In this document: piece by piece, positions 11,481 to 25,859 of the stretch
Layout of the letters: the number at the start of each line of letters is the position of its first letter
Numbering within the stretch: the stretch's first letter is position 1
Source of the DNA: Corythucha ciliata
Lineage: Eukaryota; Arthropoda; Insecta; Hemiptera; Tingidae
DNA: 64,000 nt
Direction of reading: 5' to 3'
NCBI GenBank assembly: GCA_038030265.1
Contig: CM075938.1
Coordinates: 20,437,009-20,501,008 of the forward strand
Made by a program: the position numbers and the translations under genes
The notes under the pieces: model-generated
Seen by the model: only the letters and a program-made list of their open reading frames with translations
What the model was told of the DNA's origin: nothing
Databases searched by the model: none

Positions 11481-14400
11481 TTTCGCGTGACTTGATCGGT
11501 AAGTTATTCATTAAATGCCTTTAATCTTCCCTGGTAAGCGCTCCATTACTGATCAGTCTTTTTTTGTTCGCTAACCGTCTGCGCGGGCGGTAAGTAATTG
11601 CGACCCGACTAGCATGGCCCACTCAGCATGGCCGGGTACGGGCCCACTGATTCATTGAAGTAATTCCAACTGAACGAAAAAGTAACTTCGCGAACTTGAT
11701 TGGCTGTAGGAAATCACTGCCTCCTCGATTCAGCTCATTCCCACCCTATACATGACAAGTAGCATCTTCACGCCGGCAAAAATTTTCATAAGCTCAGTTG
11801 CTCATAGCCCGTCTAAAGCTAACATTCAGAATTTATTATTATTTATTTCGTAGTCGTCTCGCGAAAAATAGCGTACATCGCTCGACCGAAAAAACACCGC
11901 TTACTAGCCTCGCAGAGTAATACACTATTTGAATTCGGCAAACCTACAAAATAGGGTTTTCAGCATACAAAACCTCGCAAAATTGTGGTGGGCGGCGCCC
12001 AGGGACTGGGCGTGGGGGTTCAGCCGTGGACTATGCCTGGTAAACCCTGGGCAGTTGAAATCAGTGGAAATAAGGCGAGATCCGTGGAAAACAGTGGAAA
12101 TCCTGTGTCCTTAACTCCGTTCTCACAAAAAGTACTTGACACATACAATTTTTAACCACTAGAATAGCTCGAACAGTTGTACCATGCTCTATATACCAAG
12201 TAAACGTTAAATTTTAACAATTATTAATAGGCTTTGGACAGTTTTTTGTGATTTGACCCTCCCTCTCCCTTCCATTCTCAACAACACTCCGGAAGAAGTT
12301 AGCGGAAAAACGCTGAGTTCCACGCAGGAGGAGTTCCCAGGAGGAGGGGAAAGAAGAAGTCAAATGGTGCTAACAATATCAATATTAGTACTTCTATATA
12401 ATATTGATACTTATTATAGCCAACCCCCTCGAACGCTATTGAGCGTAGCCTAGCCGTGACGGTTATCAAAACCCACAAAAAAACGCTTCAATTCACCCCC
12501 CCCCCCCCTCCAATGCCTCTTTGGTTCTTTTAACGCCACACAATAAAGAAACACAACAATGATGGGCAAGAAGAGAGGGACCCTCCAAATTTTTATAGCG
12601 CCCATAAGAGGAGAATTCTATTCATTTCCTTGTAGTTCTTCCGAAAATCTGTGTATTGAGAAAGCTAAAGGCAGAACAAAAGAAACCTTCCCTGAACTGC
12701 GAGGGGAGAAACAAGAAGCAAAAGATTCCAGATGATGGGAAAGGTGATGCCCTCCATACTTTTCTTACGATGAAGGGGTGGTGAGCTCTTCTGACGGGAG
12801 AAACGGATTGCAATAATATCGCTTTAAAAGTCACTTCGGCTTAAAAATAAAATCTAGAAATTACTTTCTAATGAATAATATTATGGTAATCTCCTTGTAA
12901 ATTCGAACAATAATAGGTGGATTGAAGAGGGAAATTTATGGCCTCGCGCCGTAAAATGCCAAGTCTTTTGTTGTTTACATCCATATAGTGAGGGGCCTAA
13001 AAGGAATTATTTTTCGCGTAATTATGCGAGAAAAACGCCCATTTCTTTTAAATTGCGTGCTTAAATAGAACCGATAAGTTTGAAATCTTGTGCGATGTGA
13101 AAGGAAACAGGGAACACGAACACCCTTATCCCCACCAATATACGGCCCACGTCAGTCCACGAGTTGCACTTGTCAGATTCATTTTAAGACTTCGAGTGAA
13201 ACCAGTTGTATAAATTGTACAAGTTTTAACGTTGTCTGATTCCTTTTAGAAGGTTGAGCTCGATTTTAAATAATATGGTTGGGAAGGGGGCTTACTGCTC
13301 CCCTCTCTCTGTGACAGTTCTGGGTCAAAAAAAAAAAAAAAAAACCCAAGGAGCTGACGCTCTTCGATTTCTCGGAAATTGCGAACTAATTGAGTTTATA
13401 AAAGTAACGACAATAACATAAGCAATACAGCACGCCTCAGGAGAAAAAATAGGCATGTGCGTTCGCCTCGTTACAGATTGAGCTATATTGAGTGGCAAGA
13501 GGCGGCAGATGTACCCATACAGCACCCAGTAGTAAGGAGAAGGCAGTGGATGGGGTGCGAGGGGTAGTTTGGAGGGTCCACACACACCTTGCTCTTCTAA
13601 AAGGGCATCTGTATGAAAGCGAGAGGAAAATACTCTCCTTTTGGAAAAATAGGGGAACGACGCTTTATATTAGGGAGATTTTGAAAATAAAAACGCACTT
13701 CCGCCAGGTATAAAAATCTTTCCCTACCTTGATTTTAGACAATTTTTTAAAATTATTAAAGTGAACAGGCGTGTAGTCAGAGGCTTATTTAGAAAGAGAC
13801 TGTCCATCGCCGAGTAATCAAGGTGTGCCCAGTAATTTCACGGATCAACTACTGTGCCCCTTAATAGCCCACCGTTTCATTAAATTCCCATCTCTCATCC
13901 CCCCCCCCTGCCGCCTTCTGTAGAACTAGTTGCCCAAGTTTCCACAATCCCCTTTTCAAGATTAATAATTACAAAATCTACATATTTACTCTGCCCCACA
14001 ACAACAAGCGACGTTGTCTGAGAAATTCGAAAATATTTCAGTAAAAAAAAAAAATATTTGGCGTTAAAAGCAACAGGCACTGTCATTATCAGTTTTTTCA
14101 ACTATCCGTGTTTACCCAGTTGCTCCAATATCAAATAAAACGAGTTATCCTCCACCCCACCACAATCACAATCTTCAACTTTTTAACAACAATTCCACTC
14201 AAAACTGAAGAAGAAGGAGAGAAGGGTTTTTCGAGACTTTCGTGCAGACACGCACACCGTACAAAGACTTAAAATAAACCTTTAACGCCCTTTAAACCCC
14301 CCCCCCCATCGCTGGTCACAAAAGGGTGCGCCTTCGACAACTTATTTATAAAGTTAGACGCTATTTTCTCCCTCGACGGTGTTGGTGCAACGTGCAACAG

Positions 14401-17400
14401 ATGATGATGATAAGAGCGGTGAGGAGAGAGGGGTTTCTACGCCTCAAAATCCCGTTTCCCGTGCGATTAACGTGTTTTTCTTAGGAACAGCTTAAATATT
14501 GTAAGCGAAATGAGGAGAGGGGGGATTGGCTGAAACTATATTGCCACAACGAAGTTTTGATTTGCGAGTGGACGGGCCCTGCACTCGGCAGTGAAAACGC
14601 TGCTTTGACAGTGTTGAAGAGGAGAAGTTGTAGTGAACCGAAACTGTGCGGAAGAAGTCCAAAAATATAAACTTAGAACGTCAAATCGCCATAAGGAAGT
14701 CAAATATTCTGTATTCGTGGAGCGTAGAAGATTTTAAATAAAATTCGCGATTATTTTGCCAACAAGCATCGGTGTCACCGTGCCCTTCTCAGTCCTACCA
14801 CTCCCCCATCCCAGATAACCACATCGTTCTTTCACAAACGCACGATCTATAAAGAAATCGAATTATTGTGAAACGCTTGGTTCCCATAAGCCAAAGCCCT
14901 GCACCTCACTGTTCATATTTTCACAGGCTTTTCGATAACCCGAGCCTGCTGCATTTTTTTCCCCTCCTGAAAGATTTCAAGTTTTATCCCAGCAAGCACA
15001 AAACATTGTCCGCATAGTCGTCTTCAAAGAAAACGAGATCAACCTGTGTCGCAAGCAAAAGACAAGTGTTACCGGTTGGCACGGTGATGGGTTCTCCGAA
15101 GGTTGGTGCGGTGGCAATAAGCGGTGAGGGGAGGGGACGACAGAGAGAAGTTTAGTACAGATTTCAAAGGGGTTGGAAAGGTACACGAATACCTGTTTCC
15201 CTGTGTGAAGGGTTGTTTTTTTTTCTACCCCGCACCACTGCCCTAACCCGATCGGTTTTCAGTCGTGAAACCCCTTTGCCCTGAAAATTCATAATAGCGT
15301 GAATATACTTTTTTTATGTACCCACTTCCCCTCACCACCACCAAACACCCTACCGACGGTATTGTAATGGACGAGTAAATCCGGTCCCCTTCATCCTTTT
15401 TTACAAGATTCACTTGTTTTTTTTTCAACTAGTTAAACAGGGTTCTTGGTTCACCCCTCGCAGAAAAGAGCATCAAGGACACAAGTGAAAAGTTTATGTG
15501 AGGTAATAAGGAAAGGGGGGGAGTTACATTCTCTGATCGAGATTCTACCTAAAACACGAGGCATGTTCAAGTTGATAAACTGAAAATGAGTTCTTCTCTC
15601 AAAATTGTTTTGCTTGGGACAGAATGGTAAGGCCGGATTGTGGAGAAATCGAGATTTGAGGGCGCTGATGTTTATTGACAATCCCCTCCACGTCACCGAT
15701 CCAAGAGTTGACAAATTCCGGGCACACAGCAGCCCCAAAGAGTTGGTTTCCAGGAATATTCCGTGGAAATCCGAGTTCTGGGGCTTAAGGTCTCGCACCA
15801 CTGCACAGAACGCGTATACTAACTGCGAGGACTGGTGAACCAGTCAACGTTTTGTGTGGCGAGGCCCTTAAATTTTCACGTTCTATGCCTTCCATAACTC
15901 AGTTTTTGTGGCCAAAAACTCACTTATCAATGGGGAATGTGCCAAAATTCACGGTCATAGAGTCACTCATTTCGTTTTTGAGATCACGGTTCAAATTTGT
16001 TAATTTAAAACCTGGTGGATTTGACTCAGAGATTCTGCCAATTTCGAAGAGTTGAGTCGATCATTGATTTTACTCTAAATAAACGCAGCAAATTCAAAGA
16101 ATTGGGACGCGTGATGTGAACTTATATGACAAAGAACCACCGGCCGAAAACCGGTTCTTAGGTAATTAAATCTAAGAAGAATCGTGTGGGAGACGATTTC
16201 TTTCCCTGAATTTATTACTAGTTAAAACAACATCTCCTTCACCGGGATGAAGTTGCCGCCAGGGGTACGTGCTCCTTGTTGCCCCCCCCCCCCACGTTAG
16301 CACCCACAAATGAGTGACATGGTGATGTCTTGGGTTTCGACCGATTCTCTCGAGTCGAGTGTGGCCCAGCAATGTCCGCGTGCATCGAGGCTCGTCATTA
16401 GGCTTTAGGCCAGTCGTTACAACCCCTCGGGTATCTCTCTGCGCTCTCCTCGTGAACCACCAGTAAAACACTACACTATTCCGATTCCGAGCAACGTGTA
16501 ACGTCATTGACCGATGATGACAGCGAGCATGGCCGTCTGTAACTTGGAGCGAGGCGTGTATCATCTTGCATCGCACGTGTCGGATCATTTATACTCACCC
16601 ACCTTAATGAAGAGCCACCAAGGGCTTTGATTTGCGGCAGGAAGAATATACTAAGTGAAGCTGATGGCTTTTTTGTCGGGCTTAACAAATCAGTATTTTT
16701 TGTTGTTGTTACCCTTGTCCTTTAAATGTCTTTAAGCACCAAAACTCCGACAACAAAAAATTCCAACCACCGGATAGCTCTAAGCACTATGCAGAAAAGT
16801 TTCAACCCCAACGACGCTCTCAAAATAGTGGTTTTTGTTTCGTTTGCTTATATGTATTGTCTATTTCCTTTAAAAGAACGAAGGCAGCGTACAGCGTGAC
16901 AAAATAATTGACCGTTTCGTGTCACTGAGTTACCCTCAAGGGTAATAATTATTATCGAAGGGTGATTGGGATTGCCCGGTGCACCAGCGTTTAGATTGGC
17001 CAATAGAACCATTTTCCACTACCCGTAGACCAAATCATCGGAGGGGAGGGGGGGTTCTCAGCTCATAAATTCAAACACTATTGGACTCGTTACGAAATGC
17101 TTGTAGTCTATGAGCTCTCTGCACACTCTTCCACCCCAGCGTTGAACTCGCTCTGGCACACAAAGCTGGGCGACACGCTACGCCCTGCCTACAGGATCGG
17201 TTAACACCACAACCGCAGGCTCAAGAACATCGTATCGGGGACAGGAACCTTTCGTTTGGCATCTAAGTTTTCTCAAATATGATCGGTGGATTCTTGGATG
17301 CCACGTATGATTTGATAGACCGGCGGGGGCGGGATTTCTACAGCAACGTTGCCATCTTAAGACCGCGCCCGATCCCCGTATAGTCTTGAGCTGGCCTACA

Positions 17401-20400
17401 CCCATGCCCACAAGGACCAAGAATTTGTCATGGCGTGAAAACAAAGCTTAAAATTAAGTTCCTTGAATTAACTTTTAACTATTAGCCCTATTACGTTCCC
17501 TCGTACTTTTTCAGCGTAGCCAGACAATTTGAGGCTAATTGGCACAGCCCACTCACCCATCCTTACATAAGTCTTCACATTCCTGTTTTTGGTACAACTC
17601 ACCCGAGGCCAAATTGATCACCCTTCAGTGATCCCCACGGGAATGTTCTCAATTATATCAAGAACACCACTTGACAGAGGCGTTATAAAGTAGCATTGTT
17701 TACACTGTGAAAGCGCTTTTAAAGCCGGGGATTTTTCAACGTCACAAATCAATACAAAAAACTTCCTATCTCCCCCTCCTCACCATGCACTGTCACATCA
17801 GCCCACTGACTATTTTATTGTACCGAGGCATGTGAACTAGAATTTTTACCATTGTTTAAGAGGCAAAACATTTCTATTCAAGAATCGAATAGATAAAAAA
17901 GAAAAAAAAAGGAGAAACATTCGTTAGAACATCGTTTAAAAACGACGATAGTATCTTTTGCCCGACTATCCCCTCCCCACACTATCGACTTCCCACCAAC
18001 CTGTCGGTAAACTCATCGGCGTTGCCATTGATTGACGAGGAATAAAAGAAAAGTACGAGTTAGGGAGAGATTTTTGTACGTTCGAAAGAGAGAATGTCTC
18101 ACGGAGGGAGAAAGGCAACCCCTTATTTCGGGGGTTTTTTGGAACGGTCTTTACAGGGGGTCCAACGTGAAGGGAAGGAGCCTGGGATTTTGACCTTTTT
18201 TCTAAGATCGCGACGTGCAGTCTTTTCCATGATAAAAGATACCTGCTGAGGTAACTTCCTGATTGACTTCAGGCGATCTTTTTCATTTGCTTAATAAACA
18301 ATTTTTATTTTGGATAACAAAAAAACGTAATAGCATGGTGTCGATGGTAAGGGGGGAAGGCAAAACAAGAAACGATCTCTTCAGTCACGACTTGTTGTCT
18401 CAAATCGTGAAGGTGATCGAACTAGGCAACGAAACAAAAAAAAAGTATCATTTAAAACAGATAAATGGTTTCGGAGGTTAAAAGTTGTCACGACGACCCA
18501 TTAAAACTCGAAGAAATATCCCCACCTCACCACCCTACCAACTAGGGGGCTGAGATTTTCATCTTTTTCTTCTCGCTCCGGAGTTTCGATAAAATACGTC
18601 TTATTAACCCATTGAAGATTATGCAGGCGGAAGTCTAATGGGCGTTGCCCCGTGAGTTGCAAGCATCCGCTCAGGTGTACTTTACTCTTATTTCTTTATT
18701 ATGATGACCCCCGGGAGACGTGCACACATTTCCAGAGACACAATACATCACGCCGGAGACATTGGGCCCCCTGAATATTTCATGCATCCCCCCACCCAAC
18801 AACCACTGTGTACTGTTAACAATGATTTTCTTTTACAATCAAAATCATTTCCGCGAAGATAATCAAAAACCTGAGTGTTTATAATTACGAGAAATGATAT
18901 AGGAAGCGAAGGGGAAGGGGTGGTACTCGGAAGACAATAGCCCTCCTTTCTGTCACACTTGGACTGTCCCGCACCCTAAAGAGGATAAAAGCATCATTAC
19001 TCGATTTAATATCCTGGAGGCCTCCGTTTAGTCATACGCCACGGTTCAAGTCATTCTCCCAAGGAGGCGACCCCCCCCCTCCCTTTTTCCGTGGTCATTT
19101 TTCGTTTAAAGAAGCGGCTTCCGCTCCTCCCCGCACATACACATCCCAATTTTGTTACAATTTGTCAACGTCATTCTTCTCGACTGTACACAGACCGCAA
19201 CAGCAATTATAGCAAAAACCGTATACCATCAATGAGGAGGGCCTTACACAAACTGTACAAGACAGTTGCGGGAGGGGGAGCTTCATCGCTAGGACGCGAT
19301 CACGACTTTTTAACGGGCTTTTTGCGAGATAGCATCGAACACCCTTCTAGCAATTGCTGATTACAGCCTCCACCATTCCTGCCCATATCATCCTTGGGGA
19401 ATATCGCTCTTTTTTTTTTCTTTTTTTACAGCGTTTCTGTGTGCTTAACGGTCACGATTTTCACTAGTTTTTATTAGGGTATAACACGTCTGTTGGAGGG
19501 CGATAAGAGGCAACAAAAAAACGGCGAACGAAGAAGAATGAAATGGTTGGAATGTCTACGTTCAGTGACTTACAATGCTGTTGTTTTATTTGTTTTGATT
19601 AAACTCGCAAAGTATAACAATTTTATGACACAAAAAAGGAAAGGGAGGGGTGGAGATGTGGATAGAGATAATCATTTTTCAAGTTCCTGGACAGAAATTG
19701 TATTGTGTAGGTATATTATGAAGAACCAAGCCTTTTAAGCTGCACGCCTCAAGCCACTCCACTTCCTCGCACGCGAAATTCTGCTCAGTTAAAAGGAAGA
19801 AGTGTTAAAGTTAGGCAACAAAACGCATGACACACAGAAAACGATTTCTCTCACTGACCTTAGTCTGGGGTTTGTCATTTTTACTGACATGTCCGTACCT
19901 AGCCGTGTCTGAATATCTGAATTTTTCATCACAAATCCCTCACAGCAGTACAGTTTGATATCCATAGAGAACCTCCCCCACCATCGTGAGAGGGGGGCTC
20001 CAATATCGCTCTCAGAGGAGTAAACACGGTAAAAAAAATTACCAAAATTCAACAGTGTCTCTCAGAATCGACGGACACTATACCGCCGAAGTTAATTTTG
20101 ACGCTGAACAGAAGCCCGAAGTACCGGAAGCGGTACGTGTAAGGCGCACCGACTATCATGACGTGCCTCTCCACGATGACCCTGGAAAATCCATTCCAGG
20201 GAGATGTTCCCATAAAACGAATGTACAGTCCTTAGCACTGAATTAACACATTTCCAGGCTGACTAAGTTAGTCAGAAAATAACCAGTTTCGCCGGGAAGC
20301 TTTTGAAGCCAGATTTAACCGCTTACCCGTCCTAAAAAAAGTCCTAGGGGTCCCTCCCCTCCCGGACACCAAACCAGCAATTTTGCTGCTGTTAGCTTTT

Positions 20401-20949
20401 GCGTTTTCATGCTCCGGCACTGCGAGCCCGTTTCACACACGGCTTATTCCGCGCTCCGTGCGAACGTTGTGTAAGCCCGAGGATGACAGTCACAGCCCAG
20501 CGATCAGATGCGTGAAGTGCGTGACATAAATGTTGGTGGCGTACTATGGTGGCGTCAGCGTGCGACACCGTTCATTGTGGCTCGCCTAGCTAGCCCGAGG
20601 TCCTAAATCAAAAATCAAAGTTGAAAAATTTGCGGAAATTAAGACCCGAAATTAGGCGCAGAGCCCCCTTCTTTGGGGCAGCGCTCGATTGGTTCGAGTT
20701 CCGGGTCTCACTTTGGCTCTGGAAAAAGGCGACTGGCGAGGACATCGTGGAATCCATACACGCCCTGAACCATGAACCGCCCATTCAGTCGCATATACCT
20801 ACAATCATTCGATAACGAAACTGTTAATTTCGTAGCTACAGTCTCTCTCCCCCCCCCCCTCCGTGCGATGCAAGTAGAAACACGAAAGCACGAAACTCGC
20901 TATTTAGCGGTGCAACCGTTAAAACTGCGCACGAAAATCGAAACACTCA
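11481..20949. other. Long intergenic region, no gene recognised
   Basis: Over 9 kb I find no recognisable exon, RNA gene or transposon protein. The sequence holds C runs of 13 bases (12496-12508) and 12 bases (16282-16293), an A run (13327-13344), other C/G runs, and AT-rich stretches. The longest open frame (16172-16588, minus) has no recognisable domain and runs through a C tract. Regulatory elements for the neighbouring Snail-family gene could be here, but this is speculation. Confidence 0.45.
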
Positions 20950-21860
20950 CGAGTGTCCTCGCAAGTCAGATAAGGCATTTTAATGGCATGAATCGTCAGT
21001 TAAGCCATTTCCAAGGCACAAATGATCAGTTTGGTTATTTTTAGAGCACGGGTTGTCTGCAGTTTAGCCCTTTTTAAGGCACAGAGGCTCAGTTGGGCTG
21101 CATTTTTGAAGCACGAATGGTATAAGTTCCAACATTTTCCGGCCACGAATGATTTTAGCCAGTCTTATCGAGTGATTACTTGATTAACTTGTCAAGCAAT
21201 TTTATAGCGCGTGAGTAGTCAGTTTAACCCGTCCAGTTTGGCCAACTTATACGCTTGAATGGTCGATTTTCCCATATTCAGGACAAGAATAATGTGTTGA
21301 CGGTTTTCAAAGCGTGAATTGTTAGTTTTAAACATTTATAGGCCGCATACAGTCAGATTTATCTATTTCAGGGCTTGAATATAGTCATTGCGTTATTTTC
21401 AAGGCACGATTCGTCCATATTTTAATCACAAACTCAGATTAGCCATTTTAAGGCATTAATCGTTGTTTGAACCATTTTTTGGACGCAAATAATCAGCTTC
21501 TCCATTTTTATATGGCGAATAGTACGTCAAGTTATTTGCAGGGTGTGAATGGTCAGTTTGTCATTTCTATGATGCACACAATGTCAGAATATGGTCATTT
21601 TAAGAAGTGAATAGCCAACGTGAAGGGAACGAATCGTCAGTTTTGCCATTTTAGGTTCTGAATTTTCAGTTTTGCCGTTTTAAGAGCGGGCATTGTCAGT
21701 TCGTCTATTTTTAGAGTGGGAATTGCTAGTTTGGCAATTTTTAGGGCGCAGATAAAATAATAGTCAATTTGGGCATTCGCAAGGCGTGAATCGTCATTTT
21801 TGCCATTTTGAGGCGCGAGTCAATTTAGCAGTTTTTATGGTGCGGGAATAGCTAGTTTTA
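20950..21860. repeat. Degenerate tandem array of ~30-bp units, family 2
   Basis: About 0.9 kb is filled with diverged copies of a unit combining GAATCGTCAGTTT, GCCATTTT and AAGGCACG. Two consecutive well-kept units near 20990-21050 are each 30 bases long. Copies become very diverged toward the middle. A short related patch occurs at about 27760-27835. No coding sequence is present. Confidence 0.65.
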
Positions 21861-22179
21861 GCTGGTACTCTACGGCAGAGAACGATTATCAAACCGTTTT
21901 ATTCGAGCGAAGCGCACAATTAGACATGTGCCTTATAGACTCAGAGCCATTGACGGGTGGCTCGTGATCGTAGGACGTCGGTGGATGGGTGGAAGGTTGT
22001 CCCGACACATCCGAGGCCCCGGCTCGTCAGTGAACGTGTGATTTCACTCAAATTAGGGTTTTGGGGACCTGCAAACTCAGATACACTCAAATCGAATTGT
22101 TGCCATTTTCTCGGCAATTCGTCAGGGCATAGGCGTGGACGGGGCCGGCTAGCCCTGCGTCCACGCCCACTAAAGCAAA

Positions 22180-22790
22180 GATTCTGAAACTTGCAATTTT
22201 GTGATGTTGTAGCCACGAAACTTTCGAATTTCATGGATATTTAGCTCCAAAATGTTACAATAAAATTGTGTTACTACTCGTCTGGCTTTTGGCACTCTCG
22301 ATGCCGCAGCTGTGTCTGAGGTCCAAGCATGAAACAAAAAAAAAATATTTTTTCCGAAGTGTTGCATTTTTGCGGCGACTCGGGTCCAATTTTTCTTTGC
22401 AATTTAGCTTTTTGGCTATGAAATTTGTTTATTGACTGACGGGTTCCAGAGAAAAACTATAAATATTTTACGAATTGGCTGTTTACCCTCCTAAAATAGG
22501 GAATTCGCAGTCTGTTTATCCACACAAACATGCCGTTTAGGCCGACCCTTGCATTTTACGGAAATATATTTAGCCTTGAAACTTGCAATTTCGTGACTAT
22601 TTAACGGTGGCCCAAAGAGTCGAGATTCAAAGGATAAATAGCCACGACTTGGAATCTCGACTCTTTGGGCCACCGTTTGCAATTTTCTCGGATATTTGAC
22701 CTCGAAACTGGTAATTTCGTAGCTATTTAGACCTGAATATTTGCAGTTTCATGTCTATTTTACGCCCTAACTAGTAATTTCGTATAGATT
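22180..22790. repeat. Degenerate array of ~31-bp units, family 3
   Basis: Repeated phrases of the type GAAACTTGCAATTTCGTG followed by ACTATTTA recur about every 31 bases, with a perfect hairpin nested inside (22603-22677). The same family is seen at about 27540-27600, 29680-29740 and 43290-43700. Confidence 0.55.
22603..22677. mobile_element. Hairpin element with perfect 26-bp arms
   Basis: The arm at 22603-22628 (starting AACGGTGGCCCAAAGAGTCG) is the exact reverse complement of 22652-22677, with a 23-base spacer. There is no mismatch over 26 bp although the surrounding array is highly diverged. This suggests recent origin or insertion, or gene conversion between arms. It is too short to encode anything. 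Confidence 0.7.
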
Positions 22791-25700
22791 GTTAGCCAAA
22801 GGAGGCATTGAAGGATATCCCGCACAAATCACCACACCATACAAATGAGACATCACAAGTTCACAGGTCTGAGAGGAAGAGAAACGAGGTCTACTAACTA
22901 TCAGTTCCAATGTCAATGAATTCCGCGAAATTTTGGAGAGACCTGAAACTTGCAAATAAACATATACGTGCAGAAAGCTTTGGTGTGAAAAACAACAACA
23001 ACAACACAAAAAAGAAACGGCTCTCCTCCAGTCAAGGAGCATGACGGGAAGGTTGTTGACAGGATGCCCATCACAACTTGTCTCCATAGTATTGGAACCG
23101 CCTTCGACACTTCCCCCGATGCGTCGAATTGAGCTCGGCCGAGACGAATTTCGTCCTTTAATTAGCCTTCGCGAGCGGGTTTTTGTTTTATAACTCGGCG
23201 CGCATGTACATATACGGAGTCCCGCGCGGCGAGACGCCAGCCATAGTGAAAAGGTGTGCGTGTCACCCTCGCTCCACCACGGAGAGACCTGTTTCGCTGC
23301 ATTATATGCAGGTCGTAGGTCTTCTAATTATTTTTCCACGGGGAGAGGAGGAGGGGGATGCTTATGAGGTTCCTCTTCCATCTACGTCCTAGCCTATTGT
23401 CGGCATGAAGCTTTGATCCGTAAACGGATCGATTTGATTGACTATGAAAATTCGATTCTGCACTTGTTTTCTGAACGTGGGAGGTCTGAAAAAATATGAC
23501 TGAGTCAAGTCTTTTTCTCTTACCTACTTTTTTTATTAATTTATGCCGTCCATGATCTCTGGAGCGCTATAAAAAAATTAAAAGAAACTCCCACTGCCTC
23601 CTTTTTTTCTTACCATTCAAAAGAAATTTAAATCTGAAGCCTACCTGACTCTAATTCAAGGAATTAGTGAGGCATATTGTCTCATTTAATTCATAGGAAG
23701 AATACGGACAGAAAAAAGGGAAGATCTTCGAGAAAATCCTCGCCTTGTTGAGAGAAGTCACGAGCAGTAAGAGTGAGAGAGAAAAGTACAAAATGACCCC
23801 TTTTCAAAAGTTATCTTCGTTCACTCAGCTCAACACGAAGCGCCACCCACCCACCGTATAGTTTCATAAAACGACTTTAAGAGGGGTCTTTATAACAACT
23901 TAATTACAGAAAGTTGACCCTCTACAACCCCCCCTCCCACCACTGCCTCATCAACCTCACGAGACAATGAGGTTAGCCACGCAAACTTGTGTTAAAAAGT
24001 TGTGGATTCCACGAGACACGACCTGTCTCTCTCTGTGGCGGTGCTGTCGTAACCTGAACCCCGCGAGACTTTTTTGAGCAATTATAAGTGCTCGGTGAAA
24101 AAAAAAGAAGAAAAAAAAAGGTTTACAGTTCCCCCCGCCTCCTCGTCGAATACTCATCTATAACAAGACGAGGTCGAAAAGCCGGTAATATTCACTTTGT
24201 TGTTGTTGTAGTATTTTATGTTATTAGTGCACCCCCCCCCCTTGACGATATAGATGGGTTGTAAAACACGCGAAGCAAGATTTAAACGAGGCCTTTCCGC
24301 GGTATATTTCGACGTTATCCGAGCCCGCAGTTGTACACCCCACTTATGATGAAAGTTCGAACCAGCAGAGAGCAATCGTAATGAAAGCCTGTTTTTCAAA
24401 CCCAGGCCCTGCATAAACCCACTTATCTCGACTCTTCGTCATTTCAAAGTTGCCTGATACAAGGTGATGGGGGGAGGGGAATCTTCTCTACCCGATGAAC
24501 TTTGAACCCTCAGAAAAACTCGCCTTTTTATACGCCCCGGAAGAACGGCCCCGCGACTCCTCCATTTCACCGTTTTGACAGGCAATAATGGATGATTTGC
24601 GGGTGGTGTGTGGTATGGGGGGGGGGTCGTAGTCGCTTTCGAGTGGTAAATTAACGTTCGGACCACCACTCTTTCCTTTTTTTTTGTACTGACATCGATG
24701 AGACCCTAAAAAGCGAGCGAGTCGTCATCGAGAGCATCGCGGGTGGGCCCGGGTGCCGTGATCCACGATACTTCTTTTTTTGTTGTTATTGGACTCGCGA
24801 GGTGTGTCCAAGCTCTTCAAAAACTTGATTTACGCCTTGTTACACACCCTCCCGGGAGATCGTGTCCAATAACTGCCAAGTAAAATCCTGTAAGGGCGAC
24901 GCGCGTAACAACACTCTGTAAGGGTCAAGCGGGCACAAGGCTGATGGGATGAACGTTTGTCTCAAGCGATTTTTTCAAATAATTTTTGATTACTTGAAAA
25001 CCCCCTCATTTGCGCCTGGAAAACGCAGAAAATCCATCGCTAACAAGATAGTACGCCAGGGAAATTCGGCTCCCTGGGGCGTCCCTGACAGAAGACGGCT
25101 AGGTTCGCGTAGCTCAACCACGGAACACTGGGACTCGTCAAATGCCCATGGATGCCATTTACTCCGCCCGCACCAGTGGCATCCGAAAGTGCAAATTCCT
25201 AAAAAATATATTTATAAAAGAGAGCCAAAACCCGCTTCCTGCTCCTTACAAGCTACGCTCTCAGCATTACAAATGCGAATGATATTTGCCTATGTTTTTT
25301 TTTTTTAATACGAGAACATAATACATAACACGTTGCGGGGGCTTAATGAATAATAATACAACGCTCCGAAACATTCTCATAACACAACGCATAAACATTA
25401 AGATGATTAAGCAGGTACTTCACTCCTCTAGTTTTAGAACTCTAACAAGAAAAAAAAAACTCCTCTCTCACGAGACTCGCGGTCTGCAAGCTAATGACGA
25501 TCCCCAAAGCAATTTATTTATCTAATTTAATCTTTCGCAATTCAATCCCCCCACCACCACAACCACACACACCCATCCTGACGCTACCTGTTTTCGTTTT
25601 AAAAAATCAAGGCGATAATTTTCCGCGTGATCTCGCATTAGGAATTCATTAAGAGGTATGTTTGTAATGAAGATAGCGAAAAGAAGACTTAGAAGGCCAA

Positions 25701-25841
25701 TCCCTTTTTCGAACGTCTCTAGTCACAAAAAGGAGGGTAGCTAGTTTTTAAAGGTGGCTTGTATTGGATGAAGGGGGGAGTTGTTAAAACAATTCTTCGA
25801 AAACAGAAGTGGCTTTCATCGTCTTGTTTCGTACCTACTCT
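22791..25841. other. Intergenic sequence without a recognised gene
   Basis: No exon or transposon domain is recognised. There are CAA-type and poly-A/T stretches (about 22990-23013, 24097-24120) and G/C runs (about 24231-24241, 24618-24626). Open frames on both strands are short and of low complexity. Confidence 0.4.
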
Positions 25842-25859
25842 CTTTTTTTTTTTTTTTTT

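Noticed and set aside
15451..15838. Overlapping open frames on both strands (116 and 77 aa)
   Set aside because: No recognisable domain. Overlap on both strands indicates a stop-poor stretch rather than a gene.
16172..16588. 138-aa open frame on the minus strand
   Set aside because: No domain, signal or family pattern is recognisable, it crosses a C run, and no splice context supports it. Treated as chance.
24949..25308. 119-aa open frame on the plus strand
   Set aside because: Ends in a poly-T-encoded Phe run and has no recognisable motif.
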